A stretch of DNA of 64,000 nt, taken from the NCBI GenBank assembly GCA_947184155.2, contig CAMXCT020000126.1:165066-229065 (forward strand), given 5' to 3'. Both the position numbers and the translations under genes were made by a program. Origin of the DNA: Cladocopium goreaui. Taxonomy: Eukaryota > Sar > Dinophyceae > Suessiales > Symbiodiniaceae. Within the stretch, counting starts at the first letter, position 1; the number at the start of each line of letters is the position of its first letter. The notes beneath the pieces were generated by a model. It was not told where the DNA came from. It made no database searches and was given only the letters and a program-made list of their open reading frames with translations. This document shows, one piece after another, positions 53,855 to 64,000 of this stretch.

Positions 53855-53963
53855 CCTCTCCCCACATCGAGGCTTCGGCAGATCGCTTCTGTGCGGCCAA
53901 CCTCAGGGAGAAGTCACCACTGGAAGTCATGGAGTTGACGAGCGCCACTGGAACTGGATGGAG
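53855..53963 (+). CDS. Possible exon
   Basis: GC-rich stretch between a ccttcag acceptor and a strong gtaccg donor. Two plus frames are open (one reads RFCAANLREKSPLEVMELTS). The gene is unknown. Confidence 0.3.
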
Positions 53964-54313
53964 GTACCGATTTTCTTATATATAAGGCCTATTTTTTAGG
54001 CCTATGTAAGGGAATATCCCAGCAAAATATGGTTGAATTCCACTAGACTGGTTGGGTGGTTGACCTACCCCTCTGAAAAATGATGGACTTCGTCAGGTGG
54101 GATGATTGATTATTCCCAACTGAATGGAAAAATAAAATCCATGTTCCAAACCACCAACCAGTTTGAGACCTAGTATATAAAACCTCGAGTTGGAACCTGA
54201 GGTTTCATGCAACATATTGGAACCGTGAATTTTAAACTGTCCAAACCTCCAAATGCCATATCTGTATTTTTTTGCTAATGGAAGCAGTGAATGGTGGTTT
54301 GAGAGTAGCAAAA

Positions 54314-54395
54314 TACCCTCTGGTAAACGTTTACATAACTATGGAAAGATCCACCATTTTTCATGGGAAAATCCACTATTTCTATAGCCAAAAAT
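54314..54395. mobile_element. Family-1 MITE, truncated left part
   Basis: Begins taccctctggtaaacgttta and shares catgggaaaatccac with relatives. The right end is missing. Confidence 0.5.
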
Positions 54396-55499
54396 TCCAC
54401 GGCAAAGTGCTGATGGCCAGCATTTCAAGTGGATGCAATGCACAGGAAAGGCTCGAAGGCTCGTTTCAGTCATCGCTTTCGAGTCAACTTACTATGGAAG
54501 AAAAGGTCATCCCAATAGTATTAGGGATTCCCTATATTGGATGTGTACATATGAGTAAATATATGTATCATATTGTACACTAAATATATATATATATAAT
54601 ATCATGTATATATAATTATAATATATATATATTCTATATATATACATATATACCCAGAAGCGATGCTGCAACAACTTTGTTTTCAAATCTATGGGCCAGT
54701 GAAATGTGCATTCTGAGTAAGTGTGTGTGAAATATCCCGAGTTTCTATTGTGGATTATATCTGGTGTATTTTCACAACAAAAACGCTTCCTTGGTGGATC
54801 AATCATTTGTGGCCTATCCCAGTGAAGTAGGATTTGGTCGCTTACTTTGGGGGTGCCCAGTGAACTAAGTGGATATTATATACCCATACTTGTAGGGGCC
54901 CATATCCCAACTTATTGGGTTTTAATCCCATGGTCATACCGATACAAATGTAACCCAACTGCACTTCCAAGTAGGGTAGATTCCAGTATATCACCCATTC
55001 TATATCCAGTGCTACTTCCAGTATATTCCTTCTATATCCCTATGATATCCATCTTTGACCCCAACTACACCCCCTGTCTGTATCCCCTCTGCTGAGTTAA
55101 GGGCTTCTGGTTTCTGGCCCGCAGCCGCTCCGCACTACCTCGGCTCTTGTGGCTTTGATCATCCACTGTTTAATGTAGGATGTGTATGTTGCGTATATCT
55201 ACTGTACATTCTGTTCATATATATATATATATACTACGTGTGTGTGTATATTATGTATATGTATGTGTATATATATATGTATGTGTTTGTATGTCTATGG
55301 ATGGCATCGTCCAGTTACGATCCCTGGAATGCAAATCAAAGTAGAACGGCTGGTCTTTACTATTTTGCTGGTGGAATGGTCATTGGCCAACAGGAACTGT
55401 GGAAGATTTCCTCCAGTCACTGAACGCAGGGACCGTCTCCCCATCCCCCAAATCACAATGTTTATAGGTGGTATAGTTACCATTCCCAAATGGGTGATT

Positions 55500-55530
55500 G
55501 TCCATAGCTATGTTAGTTTACCAGAGGGTA
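55500..55530. mobile_element. Family-1 MITE, right end only
   Basis: atagctatgttagtttacca followed by gagggta is the family-1 right terminus. The left end is not found within 120 bp. Confidence 0.5.
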
Positions 55531-55607
55531 CCACATGATTCCCATTGAAAATTCCATGACAAGTTGTGGCACTCAGCTCATTTGGCATTCGGACGTGCGC
55601 ACCGCAG

Positions 55608-55658
55608 GTCAGCCGCCAGTCGCGCCCAGCGCAACTGGGGGAGGGCGAAGGGCGGAGG
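55608..55658 (+). CDS. Possible exon, 17 codons
   Basis: A GC-rich island follows the acceptor gcaccgcag, reads VSRQSRPAQLGEGEGRR and ends at gtgtca. The minus strand offers a competing reading, so this is weak. Confidence 0.25.
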
Positions 55659-56081
55659 GTGTCAACGCAAAAAAACACGGTGTGTATAGTGGGATGTTTA
55701 CCTATTATGGTTTACAAAGTTGGTTTATGGTTTATATAGCTGGTTTATGATGGTTTGCAATGGTTCCCAATGGTTGCTACTGGCTTCCAATGGTTTATAT
55801 AGCTGGAATGACATGTTGGCCAGTTCCAATCTGATCACGTGGGGTGCCCCAAACAGGTCTTGGGATCTGGTGTCTCAAAATGGGCCAAATGGGGATACCG
55901 GGATACGCATGGAAACCCCAAATCAATGAGAATCAAATCGTGGGGAACAAATTTTGAAAGACCAAGACCTTTGGCGCCGTTGTTTCACTGTTGTTTTCAT
56001 GAGGAAAAAAATGCTGAATTTCCTGCGGATCATACTGGTGAAGTGATGGGAAATGCCCCAAGGAAGCACTTTCACGGCTTC

Positions 56082-56185
56082 TACCCTCTGGTAATTTAAC
56101 GTAGCTATTGAAAATGGCCATTAATAGTGGATTTTCCCATTAAAAATTGTGATTTTCTATAGCTATGTTAAATTACCAGAGGGTA
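56082..56185. mobile_element. Family-1 MITE, intact 104-bp copy
   Basis: Left taccctctggtaatttaacg and the inverted right end differ at one position over about 27 bases. The centre reads cccattaaaaattgtgattt. TA at both edges. This is the cleanest member in the window. Confidence 0.85.
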
Positions 56186-56414
56186 TCTACTGCCTGCTGG
56201 CCACCAATGACCCAACTAATTGCCGATCACTGCAGTCACATCATGGCAGTACGGTTGTAAGTTCTCAATAGAATCATACCCTGAATATGCAATGTCGTAT
56301 GCACTATCTGCAACGTAGAAAAAAAAATCCGCCGACCCCGGCCAACAGCAAGGGGGAGCGCGTCAGGGAAGAGAGGTTGTGGACAACAAGAAATACAACA
56401 ACGGGTCTTGGGAA

Positions 56415-57060
56415 GCTTTCCAAAGTAGCAGCAGCAGTAGCAGCAGCAGAGCAGCGGCAGAGCAGCGGCAGCAGCCAGTAGCCAGCAGCCAGTAAGCAGG
56501 CAGGAGGCAGCCAGGACTCAGCAGCCAGTAGGCAGCAGCCGCCAAGCAGCCAGTAAGCAGGCAGCAGGCGGCCAGTAGTCAGCAGCCAGGTCAGCAGCCA
56601 GTAGGCAGCTGCCGCCAGCAGCTGCAGCAGGGGGCTCTTTTGAACAGGCGGCAGCAGCAGCAGCAGCAGGAGGCTCAGGTGTAGCCTTGTTTAGAGCAGT
56701 TTCAGACGAGACGTTAGGCAGTTTTTGGTCATTTTTTTATGGCCCATCCGTCCTTCACTGCCATGGTGCTTCCCTGTCCGGGACCCACGTTTTAGCCGCC
56801 AGCAGAAGCAGCCAGCAGCCAGCAGCAGCCACCAGCAGCCAGCAGCAGCCAGTAGCCAGCAGCCAGTAAGCAGGCAGCGGCAGCCAGTAGTCAGCAGCCA
56901 GGACTCAGCAGCCAGTAGGCAGCTGCCGCTAGCAGCTGCAGCATTATTATTCGGGGGCTGTTTTTTGAACGGGCAGCAGCAGCAGCAGGAGCAGCAGGAG
57001 GCTCAGGTGTAGCCTTGTTTGGAGCAGTTTCAGACGAGACGTTAGGCAATTTTTTGTTAT
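56415..57060. repeat. CAG/CAGCC-rich repeat, two ~327-bp variants
   Basis: Dense cagcagccagta-type repeats. The segment gtagccttgttt(a/g)gagcag, leading to gagacgttaggca, occurs at about 56681 and 57009. It is a diverged leader of the following satellite. Open frames (poly-Gln/Ser/Ala) are artefacts. Confidence 0.85.
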
Positions 57061-57099
57061 TTGGCGTCGTGCGTGCAGCATCCAGAAACCATTCCTTGC

Positions 57100-60000
57100 T
57101 TTGAGCAGCGGAGCAGCAACAACCGAAGTAGCATCCGAGCAGCTTACAGCAGGAGCAGGGCAGCAGGAAGGCCATGTGGACACAGTTGTCAAGAGCTGCC
57201 AAGAGCTGGAAATTTGTGTTTTTTAACTAGGGTTTCAGAAGGGACGTTAGGCCTCGTGGATTATCATTGCAGGGCACCATTCCGTCCCTCAGTGCCATGG
57301 TGTTTTCCTGTCCGGGAGGTGCGTTTTTTTAAGGCAATTCGTTGGCTAAAAGATGTGGCAAGCAGTTGCAGCAGCCGCAGCAGAAGCAGCGCAGCAGCAA
57401 CAACCAAAGCAGGGCTGCAGGAAGGCTATGTGGACAAGTTGCCAAGAGCTGCCAAGAGCTGGAAATTTGTGTTTTTTAACTAGGGTTTCAGAAGGGACGT
57501 TAGGCCTCGTGGATTATCATTGTAGGGCACCATTCCGTCCCTCAGTGCCATGGTGTTTTCCTGTCCGGGAGGTGCATTTTTTTAATGCAATTTGTTGGCT
57601 AAAAGATGTGGTAAGCAGTTGCGGGCTGCAGAGGTGTCAAACAGGTGCAAAACGCTGCCAAGAGCTGTCAAGAGTTGGACCTTGTGTTCTTTAATGTTTT
57701 TTAACTAAGGTTTCGGCAGGGACGTTAAGCCCCGTGGATTACCATTGCAGGGCACCATTCGTCCTTCAGTTCCATGGTGTTTTCCCGTCCAGGAGGCTGG
57801 TCAGCAGCATCAGCAGCAGCCGAAGCCAGCACACCAAAAGCAGCGGAGCACCAACAACCAAAGTAGCAGCCGAGCAGCTTACAGCAGGAGCAGGGCAGCA
57901 GGAAGGCCATGTGGACAGTGGACACAGTTGTCAAGAGCTGCCAAGAGCTGGAAATTTGTGTTTTTAAACTAGGGTTTCAGAAGGGACGTTAGGCCTCGTG
58001 GATTATCATTGTAGGGCACCATTCCGTCCCTCAGTGCCATGATGTTTTCCTGTCCGGGAGGTGCGTTTTTTAAGGCAATATGTTAGCTAAAAGCACACCA
58101 GCAGGAGGAGGGGCTTGTAGCAGGAGCAGCAGCAGCAGCAGCAGGAAGCAGCGCAGCAGCAACAACCGAAGTAGCAGCCGAGCAGCTTACAGCAGGAGCA
58201 GGGCAGCAGGAAGGCCATGTGCACACAGCTGTCAAGAGCTGCCAAGAGCTGGAAATTTGTGTTTTTTAACTAGGGTTTCAGAAGGGACGTTAGGCCTCGT
58301 GGATTATCATTGTAGGGCACCATTCCGTCCCTCAGTGCCATGGTGTTTTCCTGTCCGGGAGGTGCATTTTTTTAAGGCAATTTGTTGGCTAAAAGATGTG
58401 GCAAGCAGTTGCAGCAGCCGCAGCAAAAGCAGCAGCAGCAACAACCAAAGTAGCAGCCGAGCAGCTTACAGCAGGAGCAGGGCAGCAGGAAGGCCATGTG
58501 GACAAGTTGCCAAGAGCTGCCAAGAGCTGGAATTTGTGTCTTTAACTAGGGTTTCAGAAGGGACGTTAGGCCTCGTGGATTATCATTGTAGGGCACCATT
58601 CCGTCCCTCAGTGCCATGGTGTTTTCCTGTCCGGGAGGTGCATTTTTTTAAGGCAATTTGTTGGCTAAAAGATGTGGCAAGCAGTTGCAGCAGCCGCAGC
58701 AGAAGCAGCGCAGCAGCAACAACCAAAGTAGCAGGCGAGCAGCTTACAGCAGGAGCAGGGCAGCAGGAAGGCCATGTGGACACAGTTGTCAAGAGCTGCC
58801 AAGAGCTGGAAATTTGTGTTTTTAAACTAGGGTTTTAGAAGGGACGTTAGGCCTCGTGGATTATCATTGTAGGGCACCATTCCGTCCCTCAGTGCCATGG
58901 NNNNNNNNNNNNNNNNNNNNNNNNNNNNNNNNNNNNNNNNNNNNNNNNNNNNNNNNNNNNNNNNNNNNNNNNNNNNNNNNNNNNNNNNNNNNNNNNNNNN
59001 GGACGTTAGGCCTCGTGGATTCTCATTGCAGGGCACCATTCCGTCCCTCAGTGCCATGGTGTTTTCCTGTTCGGGAGGTGCGTTTTTTTAAGGCAATTTG
59101 TTAGTTAAAGGTAAAAGATGTGGCAAGCAGTTGCAGCAGCCGCAGCAGAAGCAGCGCAGCAGCAACAACCAAAGTAGCAGCCGAGCAGCTTACAGCAGGA
59201 GCAAGGCAGCAGGAAGGCCATGTGGACAAGTTGCCAAGAGCTGCCAAGAGCTGCCAAGAGCTGCCAAGAGCTGGAAATTTGTGTCTTTTAACTAGGGTTT
59301 CAGAAGGGACGTTAGGCCTCGTGGATTATCATTGTAGGGCACCATTCCGTCCCTCAGTGCCATGGTGTTTTCCTGTCCGGGAGGTGCATTTTCTTAAGGC
59401 AATTTGTTGGCTAAAAGATGTGGTAAACAGCTGCGGGCTGCAGAGGTGGCAAACAGGTGCAAAACGCTGCCAAGAGCTGTCAAGAGTTGGACCTTGTGTT
59501 CTTTAATGTTTTTTAACTAAGGTTTCAGAAGGGACGTTAGGCCCCGTGGATTACCATTGCAGGGCACCATTCCGTCCCTCAGTGCCATGGTGCTTTCCTG
59601 TCCGGGAGGTTCGTTTTTTTAAGGCAATATGTTAGCTAAAAGCGCACCAGCAGGAGGAGGGGCTTGTAGCAGGAGCAGCAGCAGCAGCAGCAGGAAGCAG
59701 CGCAGCAGCAACAACCGAAGTAGCAGCCGAGCAGCTTACAGCAGGAGCAGGGCAGCAGGAAGGCCATGTGGACACAGCTGTCAAGAGCTGCCAAGAGCTG
59801 GAAATTTGTGTTTTTTAACTAGGGTGTCAGAACGGACGTTAGGCCAGGAGCAGGGCAGCAGGAAGGCCATGTGGACAAGTTGCCAAGAGCTGCCAAGAGC
59901 TGCCAAGAGCTGCCAAGAGCTGGAAATTTGTGTCTTTTAACTAGGGTTTCAGAAGGGACGTTAGGCCTCGTGGATTATCATTGTAGGGCACCATTCCGTC

Positions 60001-63000
60001 CCTCAGTGCCATGTTTTCTTGTCCGGGAGGTGCATTTTTTTAAGGCAATTTGTTGGCTAAAAGATGTGGCAAGCAGTTGCAGCAGCCGCAGCAGAAGCAG
60101 CGCAGCAGCAACAACCGAAGTAGCAGCCGAGCAGCTTACAGCAGGAGCAGGGCAGCAGGAAGGCCATGTGGACAAGTTGCCAAGAGCTGCCAGAGCTGGA
60201 AATTTGTGTTTTTTAACTAGGGTTTCAGAAGGTACATTAGGCCTCGTGGATTATCATTGTAGGGCACCATTCCGTCCCTCAGTGCCATTGTGTTTTCCTG
60301 TCCGGGAGGTGCATTTTTTTAAGGCAATTTGTTGGCTAAAAGATGTGGCAAGCAGTTGCAGCAGCCGCAGCAGAAGCAGCGCAGCAGCAACAACCAAAGT
60401 AGCAGCCGAGCAGCTTACAGCAGGAGCAGGGTAGCAGGAAGGCCATGTGTGGACACAGTTGTCAAGAGCTGCCAAGAGCTGGAATTTTGTGTTTTTTAAC
60501 TAAGGTTTCAGAAGGGACGTTAGGCCCTGTGGATTATCATTGCAGGGCACCATTCCTCAATTCCATGCTGTTTTCCTGTCCGGGAGGTGCATTGTTTTAA
60601 GGCAATTTGTTGGCTAAAAGATGTGGCAAGCAGTTGCAGCAGCCGCAGCAGAAGCAGCGCAGCAGCAACAACCAAAGTAGCAGCCGAGCAGCTTACAGCA
60701 GGAGCAGGGCAGCAGGAAGCCCATGTGGACAGTGGACACAGTTGTCAAGAGCTGCCAAGAGCTGGAAATTTGCGTTTTTAAACTAAGGTTTCAGAAGGGA
60801 CGTTAGGCCTCGTGGATGATCATTGTAGGGCACCATTCCGTCCCTCAGTGCCATGGTGTTTTCCTGTCCGGGAGGTGCATTGTTTTAAGGCAATTTGTTG
60901 GCTAAAAGATGTGGTAAACAGCTGCGGGCTGCAGAGGTGGCAAACAAGTGCAAAACGCTGCCAAGAGCTGTCAAGAGTTGGACCTTGTGTGCTATAATGT
61001 TTTTTTAACTAAGGTCTCAGAAGGGACGTTAGGCCCCGTGGATTACCATTGCAGGGCACCATTCGTCCTTCAGTTCCACGGTGTTTCCCCGTCCAGGAGG
61101 CTAGTCAGCAGCATCAGCACCTGCCGAAGCCAGCACACCAAAAGCGGAACAGCAACAACCGAAGTAGCAGCCGAGCAGCTTACAGCAGGAGCAGGGCAGC
61201 AGGAAGGCCATGTGGACACAGTTGTCAAGAGCTGCCAAGAGCTGGATATTTGTGTTTTTCAACTACGATTTCAGAAGGGACGTTAGGCCCTGTGGATTAT
61301 CATTGCAGGGCACCATTCCGCCCCTCAGTGCCATGGTGTTTTCCTGTCCGGGAGGTGCGTTTTTGATAAGGCAATATGTTAGCTAAAAGCACACCAGCAG
61401 GAGGAGGGGCTTGTAGCAGGAGCAGCGGCAGCAGCAGCAGCAGCAGGAAGCAGCGCAGCAGCAACAACCGAAGTAGCAGCCGAGCAGCTTACAGCAGGAG
61501 AAGGGCAGCAGGAAGGCCATGTGGACACAGCTGTCAAGAGCTGCCAAGAGCTGGAAATTTGTGTTTTTTAACTAGGGTTTCAGAAGGGACGTTAGGCCCT
61601 GTGGATTATCATTGCAGGGCACCATTCCGTCCCTCAGTTCCATGGTGTTTTCCTGTCCGGGAGGTGCGTTTTTTAAGGCAATTTGTTGGCTAAAAGATGT
61701 GGCAAGCAGTTGCAGCAGCCGCAGCAGAAGCAGCGCAGCAGCAACAACCAAAGTAGCAGCCGAGCAGCTTACAGCAGGAGCAGGGCAGCAGGAAGGCCAT
61801 GTGGACACAGATGTCAAGAGCTGGAAAGTTGTGTTTTTTACTAGGGTTTCAGAAGGGACGTTAGGCCTCGTGGATTATCATTGTAGGGCACCATTCCGTC
61901 CCTCAGTGTCATGGTGTTTTCCTGTCCGGGAGGTGCATTTTTTTAAGGCAATTTGTTGGCTAAAAGATGTGGCAAGCAGTTGCAGCAGCCGCAGCAGAAG
62001 CAGCGCAGCAGCAACAACCAAAGTAGCAGCCAAGCAGCTTACAGCAGGAGCAGGGCAGCAGGAAGGCCACGTGGACAAGTTGCCAAGAGCTGCCAAGAGC
62101 TGGAAAGTTGTCTTTTTTAACTAGGGTTTCAGAAGGTACATTAGGCCTCGTGGATTATCATTGTAGGGCACCATTCCGTCCCTCAGTGCCATGGTGTTTT
62201 CCTGTCCGGGAGGTGCATTTTTTTAAGGCAATTTGTTGGCTAAAAGATCAAGCAGTTGCAGCAGCCGCAGCAGAAGCAGCGCAGCAGCAACAACCGAAGT
62301 AGCAGCCGAGCAGCTTACAGCAGGAGCAGGGCAGCAGGAAGGCCATGTGGACAAGTTGCCAAGAGCTGCCAAGAGCTGGAATTTGTGTCTTTAACTAGGG
62401 TTTCAGAAGGGACGTTAGGCCCCGTGGATTACCGTTGCAGGGCACCATGCCGTCCCTCAGTGCCATGGTGTTTTCCCGTCCGGGAGGTGCATTTTTTCAG
62501 GCAATTTGTTGTGGCTAAAAGATGTGGCAACCAGTTGCAGCAGCCGCAGCAGAAGCAGCGCAGCAGCAACAACCAAAGTAGCAGCCGAGCAGCTTACAGC
62601 AGGAGCAGGGCAGCAGGACGGCTATGTGGACAAGTTGCCAAGAGCTGCCAAGAGCTGGAAATTTGTGTTTTTTTACTAGGGTTTCAGAAGGGGCGTTAGG
62701 CCCCATGGATTATCATTGCAGGGCACCATTCCGTCCCTCAGTGCCATGGTGTTTTCCCGTCCGGGAGGTGCATTTTTTCAGGCAATTTGTTGGCTAAAAG
62801 ATGTGGCAACCAGTTGCAGCAGCCGCAGCAGAAGCAGCGCAGCGGCAACAACCAAAGTAGCAGCCGAGCAGCTTACAGCAGGAGCACGGCACCAGGAAGG
62901 CCATGTGGACAAGTTGCCAAGAGCTGCCAAGAGCTGGAAATTTGTGTTTTTTTACTAGGGTTTCAGAAGGGGCGTTAGGCCCCATGGATTATCATTGCAG

Positions 63001-64000
63001 GGCACCATTCCGTTCCTCAGTGCCATGGTGTTTTCCCGTCCGGGAGGTGCATTTCTTGAAGCAATTTCTTGGCTAAACGATGTGGCAAACAGTTGCAGCA
63101 GCCGCAGCAGAAGCAGCGCAGCAGCAACAACCAAAGTAGCAGCCGAGCAGCTTACAGCAGGAGCAGGGCAGCAGGAAGGCCATGTGGACAAGTTGCCAAG
63201 AGCTGCCAAGAGCTGGAAATTTGTGTTTTTTTACTAGGGTTTCAGAAGGGACGTTAGGCCCCATGGATTATCATTGCAGGGCACCATTCCGTCCCTCAGT
63301 GCCATGGTGTTTTCCCGTCCGGGAGGTGCATTTTTTAAGGCAATTTGTTGTGGCTAAACGATGTGGCAAACAGTTGCAGCAGCCGCAGCAGAAGCAGCGC
63401 AGCAGCAACAACCAAAGTAGCAGCCGAGCAGCTTACAGCAGGAGCAGGGCAGCAGGACAGCCATGTGGACAAGTTGCCAAGAGCTGCCAAGAGCTGGAAA
63501 TTTGTGTTTTTTTAACTAGGGTTTCAGAAGGGACGTTAGGCCCCATGGATTATCATTGCAGGGCACCATTCCGTCCCTCAGTGCCATGGTGTTTTCCCGT
63601 CCGGGAGGTGCATTTTTTCAGGCAATTCGTTGTGGCTAAAAGATGTGGCAACCAGTTGCAGCAGCCGCAGCAGAAGCAGCGCAGCAGCAACAACCAAAGT
63701 AGCAGCCGAGCAGCTTACAGCAGGAGCAGGGCAGCAGGAAGGCCATGTGGACAAGTTGCCAAGAGCTGCCAAGAGCTGGAAATTTGTGTTTTTTAACTAG
63801 GGTTTCAGAAGGGACGTTAGGCCCCATGGATTATCATTGCAGGGCACCATTCCGTCCCTCAGTGCCATGGTGTTTTCCCGTCCGGGAGGTGCATTTTTTC
63901 AGGCAATTTGTTGGCTAAAAGATGTGGCAACCAGTTGCAGCAGCCGCAGCAGAAGCAGCGCAGCAGCAACAACCAAAGTAGCAGCCGAGCAGCTTACAGC
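57100..64000. repeat. Tandem satellite, unit ~280 bp, about 25 copies, runs off the window
   Basis: Each unit contains gggacgttaggcc, the phrase gggcaccattccgtccctca followed by gtgccatggtg, a CAG-rich core, and one to four copies of ccaagagctg. Landmark spacing is 220-305 bp on the left and a regular 271-282 bp from about 62.1 kb. The caccat...atggtg pair can form a hairpin. Plus and minus frames stay open across parts of the array, with Ser/Ala/Arg- or Cys-rich readings, but they are interrupted in other units. I do not call a gene. Confidence 0.95.
58901..59000. other. Assembly gap (100 N)
   Basis: One hundred N inside the tandem satellite. A round placeholder of this kind means the true array length here is unknown. 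Confidence 1.

Larger units (their letters stand above)
53964..55600. other. AT-rich non-coding DNA with MITE pieces
   Basis: Contains a one-ended family-1 MITE (54314-54395), TA-rich tracts (54578-54655, 55215-55285) and a right-end MITE fragment (about 55500-55530). No convincing gene. Confidence 0.5.

Noticed and set aside
54578..54655. TA-rich tract as a promoter or origin
   Set aside because: Simple TA repeats are scattered all over the window, and dinoflagellates lack a typical TATA box, so no function can be argued.
58080..63827. Ser/Ala/Arg-rich plus frames and Cys-rich minus frames in the 280-bp array
   Set aside because: Open only where unit length happens to keep the frame; other units have stops and indels. 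Composition follows the CAG-rich core.

Overview
This window looks like nuclear DNA of a dinoflagellate, most likely a Symbiodiniaceae-like or suessialean genome. It has no bacterial operons, few intact genes, many short exons in long AT-rich introns, probable GC-AG and GA-AG introns beside GT-AG ones, a KDZ-type transposase with CxC5/CxC6-like cysteine clusters, several gene families I know mainly from dinoflagellate genomes, and much low-complexity satellite DNA. There is one 100-N assembly gap (58901-59000). I found no rRNA, tRNA, CRISPR array or spliced-leader gene. All family assignments come from reading motifs; no search was run.

Layout. 1-1341: AT-rich host DNA with short inverted-repeat (MITE-like) elements. 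1350-13398: what I read as one giant DNA transposon of about 12 kb. It has imperfect terminal inverted repeats, an 8-bp target duplication (TAAAAATG), and an insertion site inside a MITE whose two halves lie on either side. It carries a KDZ transposase gene (about 3.45-5.92 kb), a P-loop DUF3987-like gene (about 8.12-11.08 kb) with one in-frame stop, and a 7-bp satellite near each end. 14052-15647 (minus): an FNIP/leucine-rich-repeat gene broken by frame changes. 15.6-24.6 kb: mostly non-coding, with minisatellites, exon-like GC-rich islands and a TTTATAA-motif array. 24.6-28.35 kb: a 675-bp tandem satellite (about 5 copies) interrupted by a 0.7-kb insertion holding a GAT microsatellite.

28.9-35.8 kb: a chain of very short minus-strand exons, mostly phase 0, that read as coiled coil. 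36.0-48.4 kb: a plus-strand block with two many-exon mobile-element-like genes. The first (about 36.7-41.7 kb) has a Lys/Ala-rich stretch and a module with motifs reminiscent of cytosine-5 methyltransferases. The second (about 42.4-48.3 kb) ends in a large transposase-like exon with one frameshift. 48.4-56.2 kb: non-coding, with a large foldback element inside a duplicated and inverted segment (50.3-53.2 kb). 56.4-64.0 kb: CAG-rich DNA passing into a tandem array of units near 280 bp that runs off the window.

The coding content is dominated by mobile elements. The only host-type genes I can argue for are the broken FNIP gene and the minus-strand coiled-coil gene, which is seen only as exon fragments.
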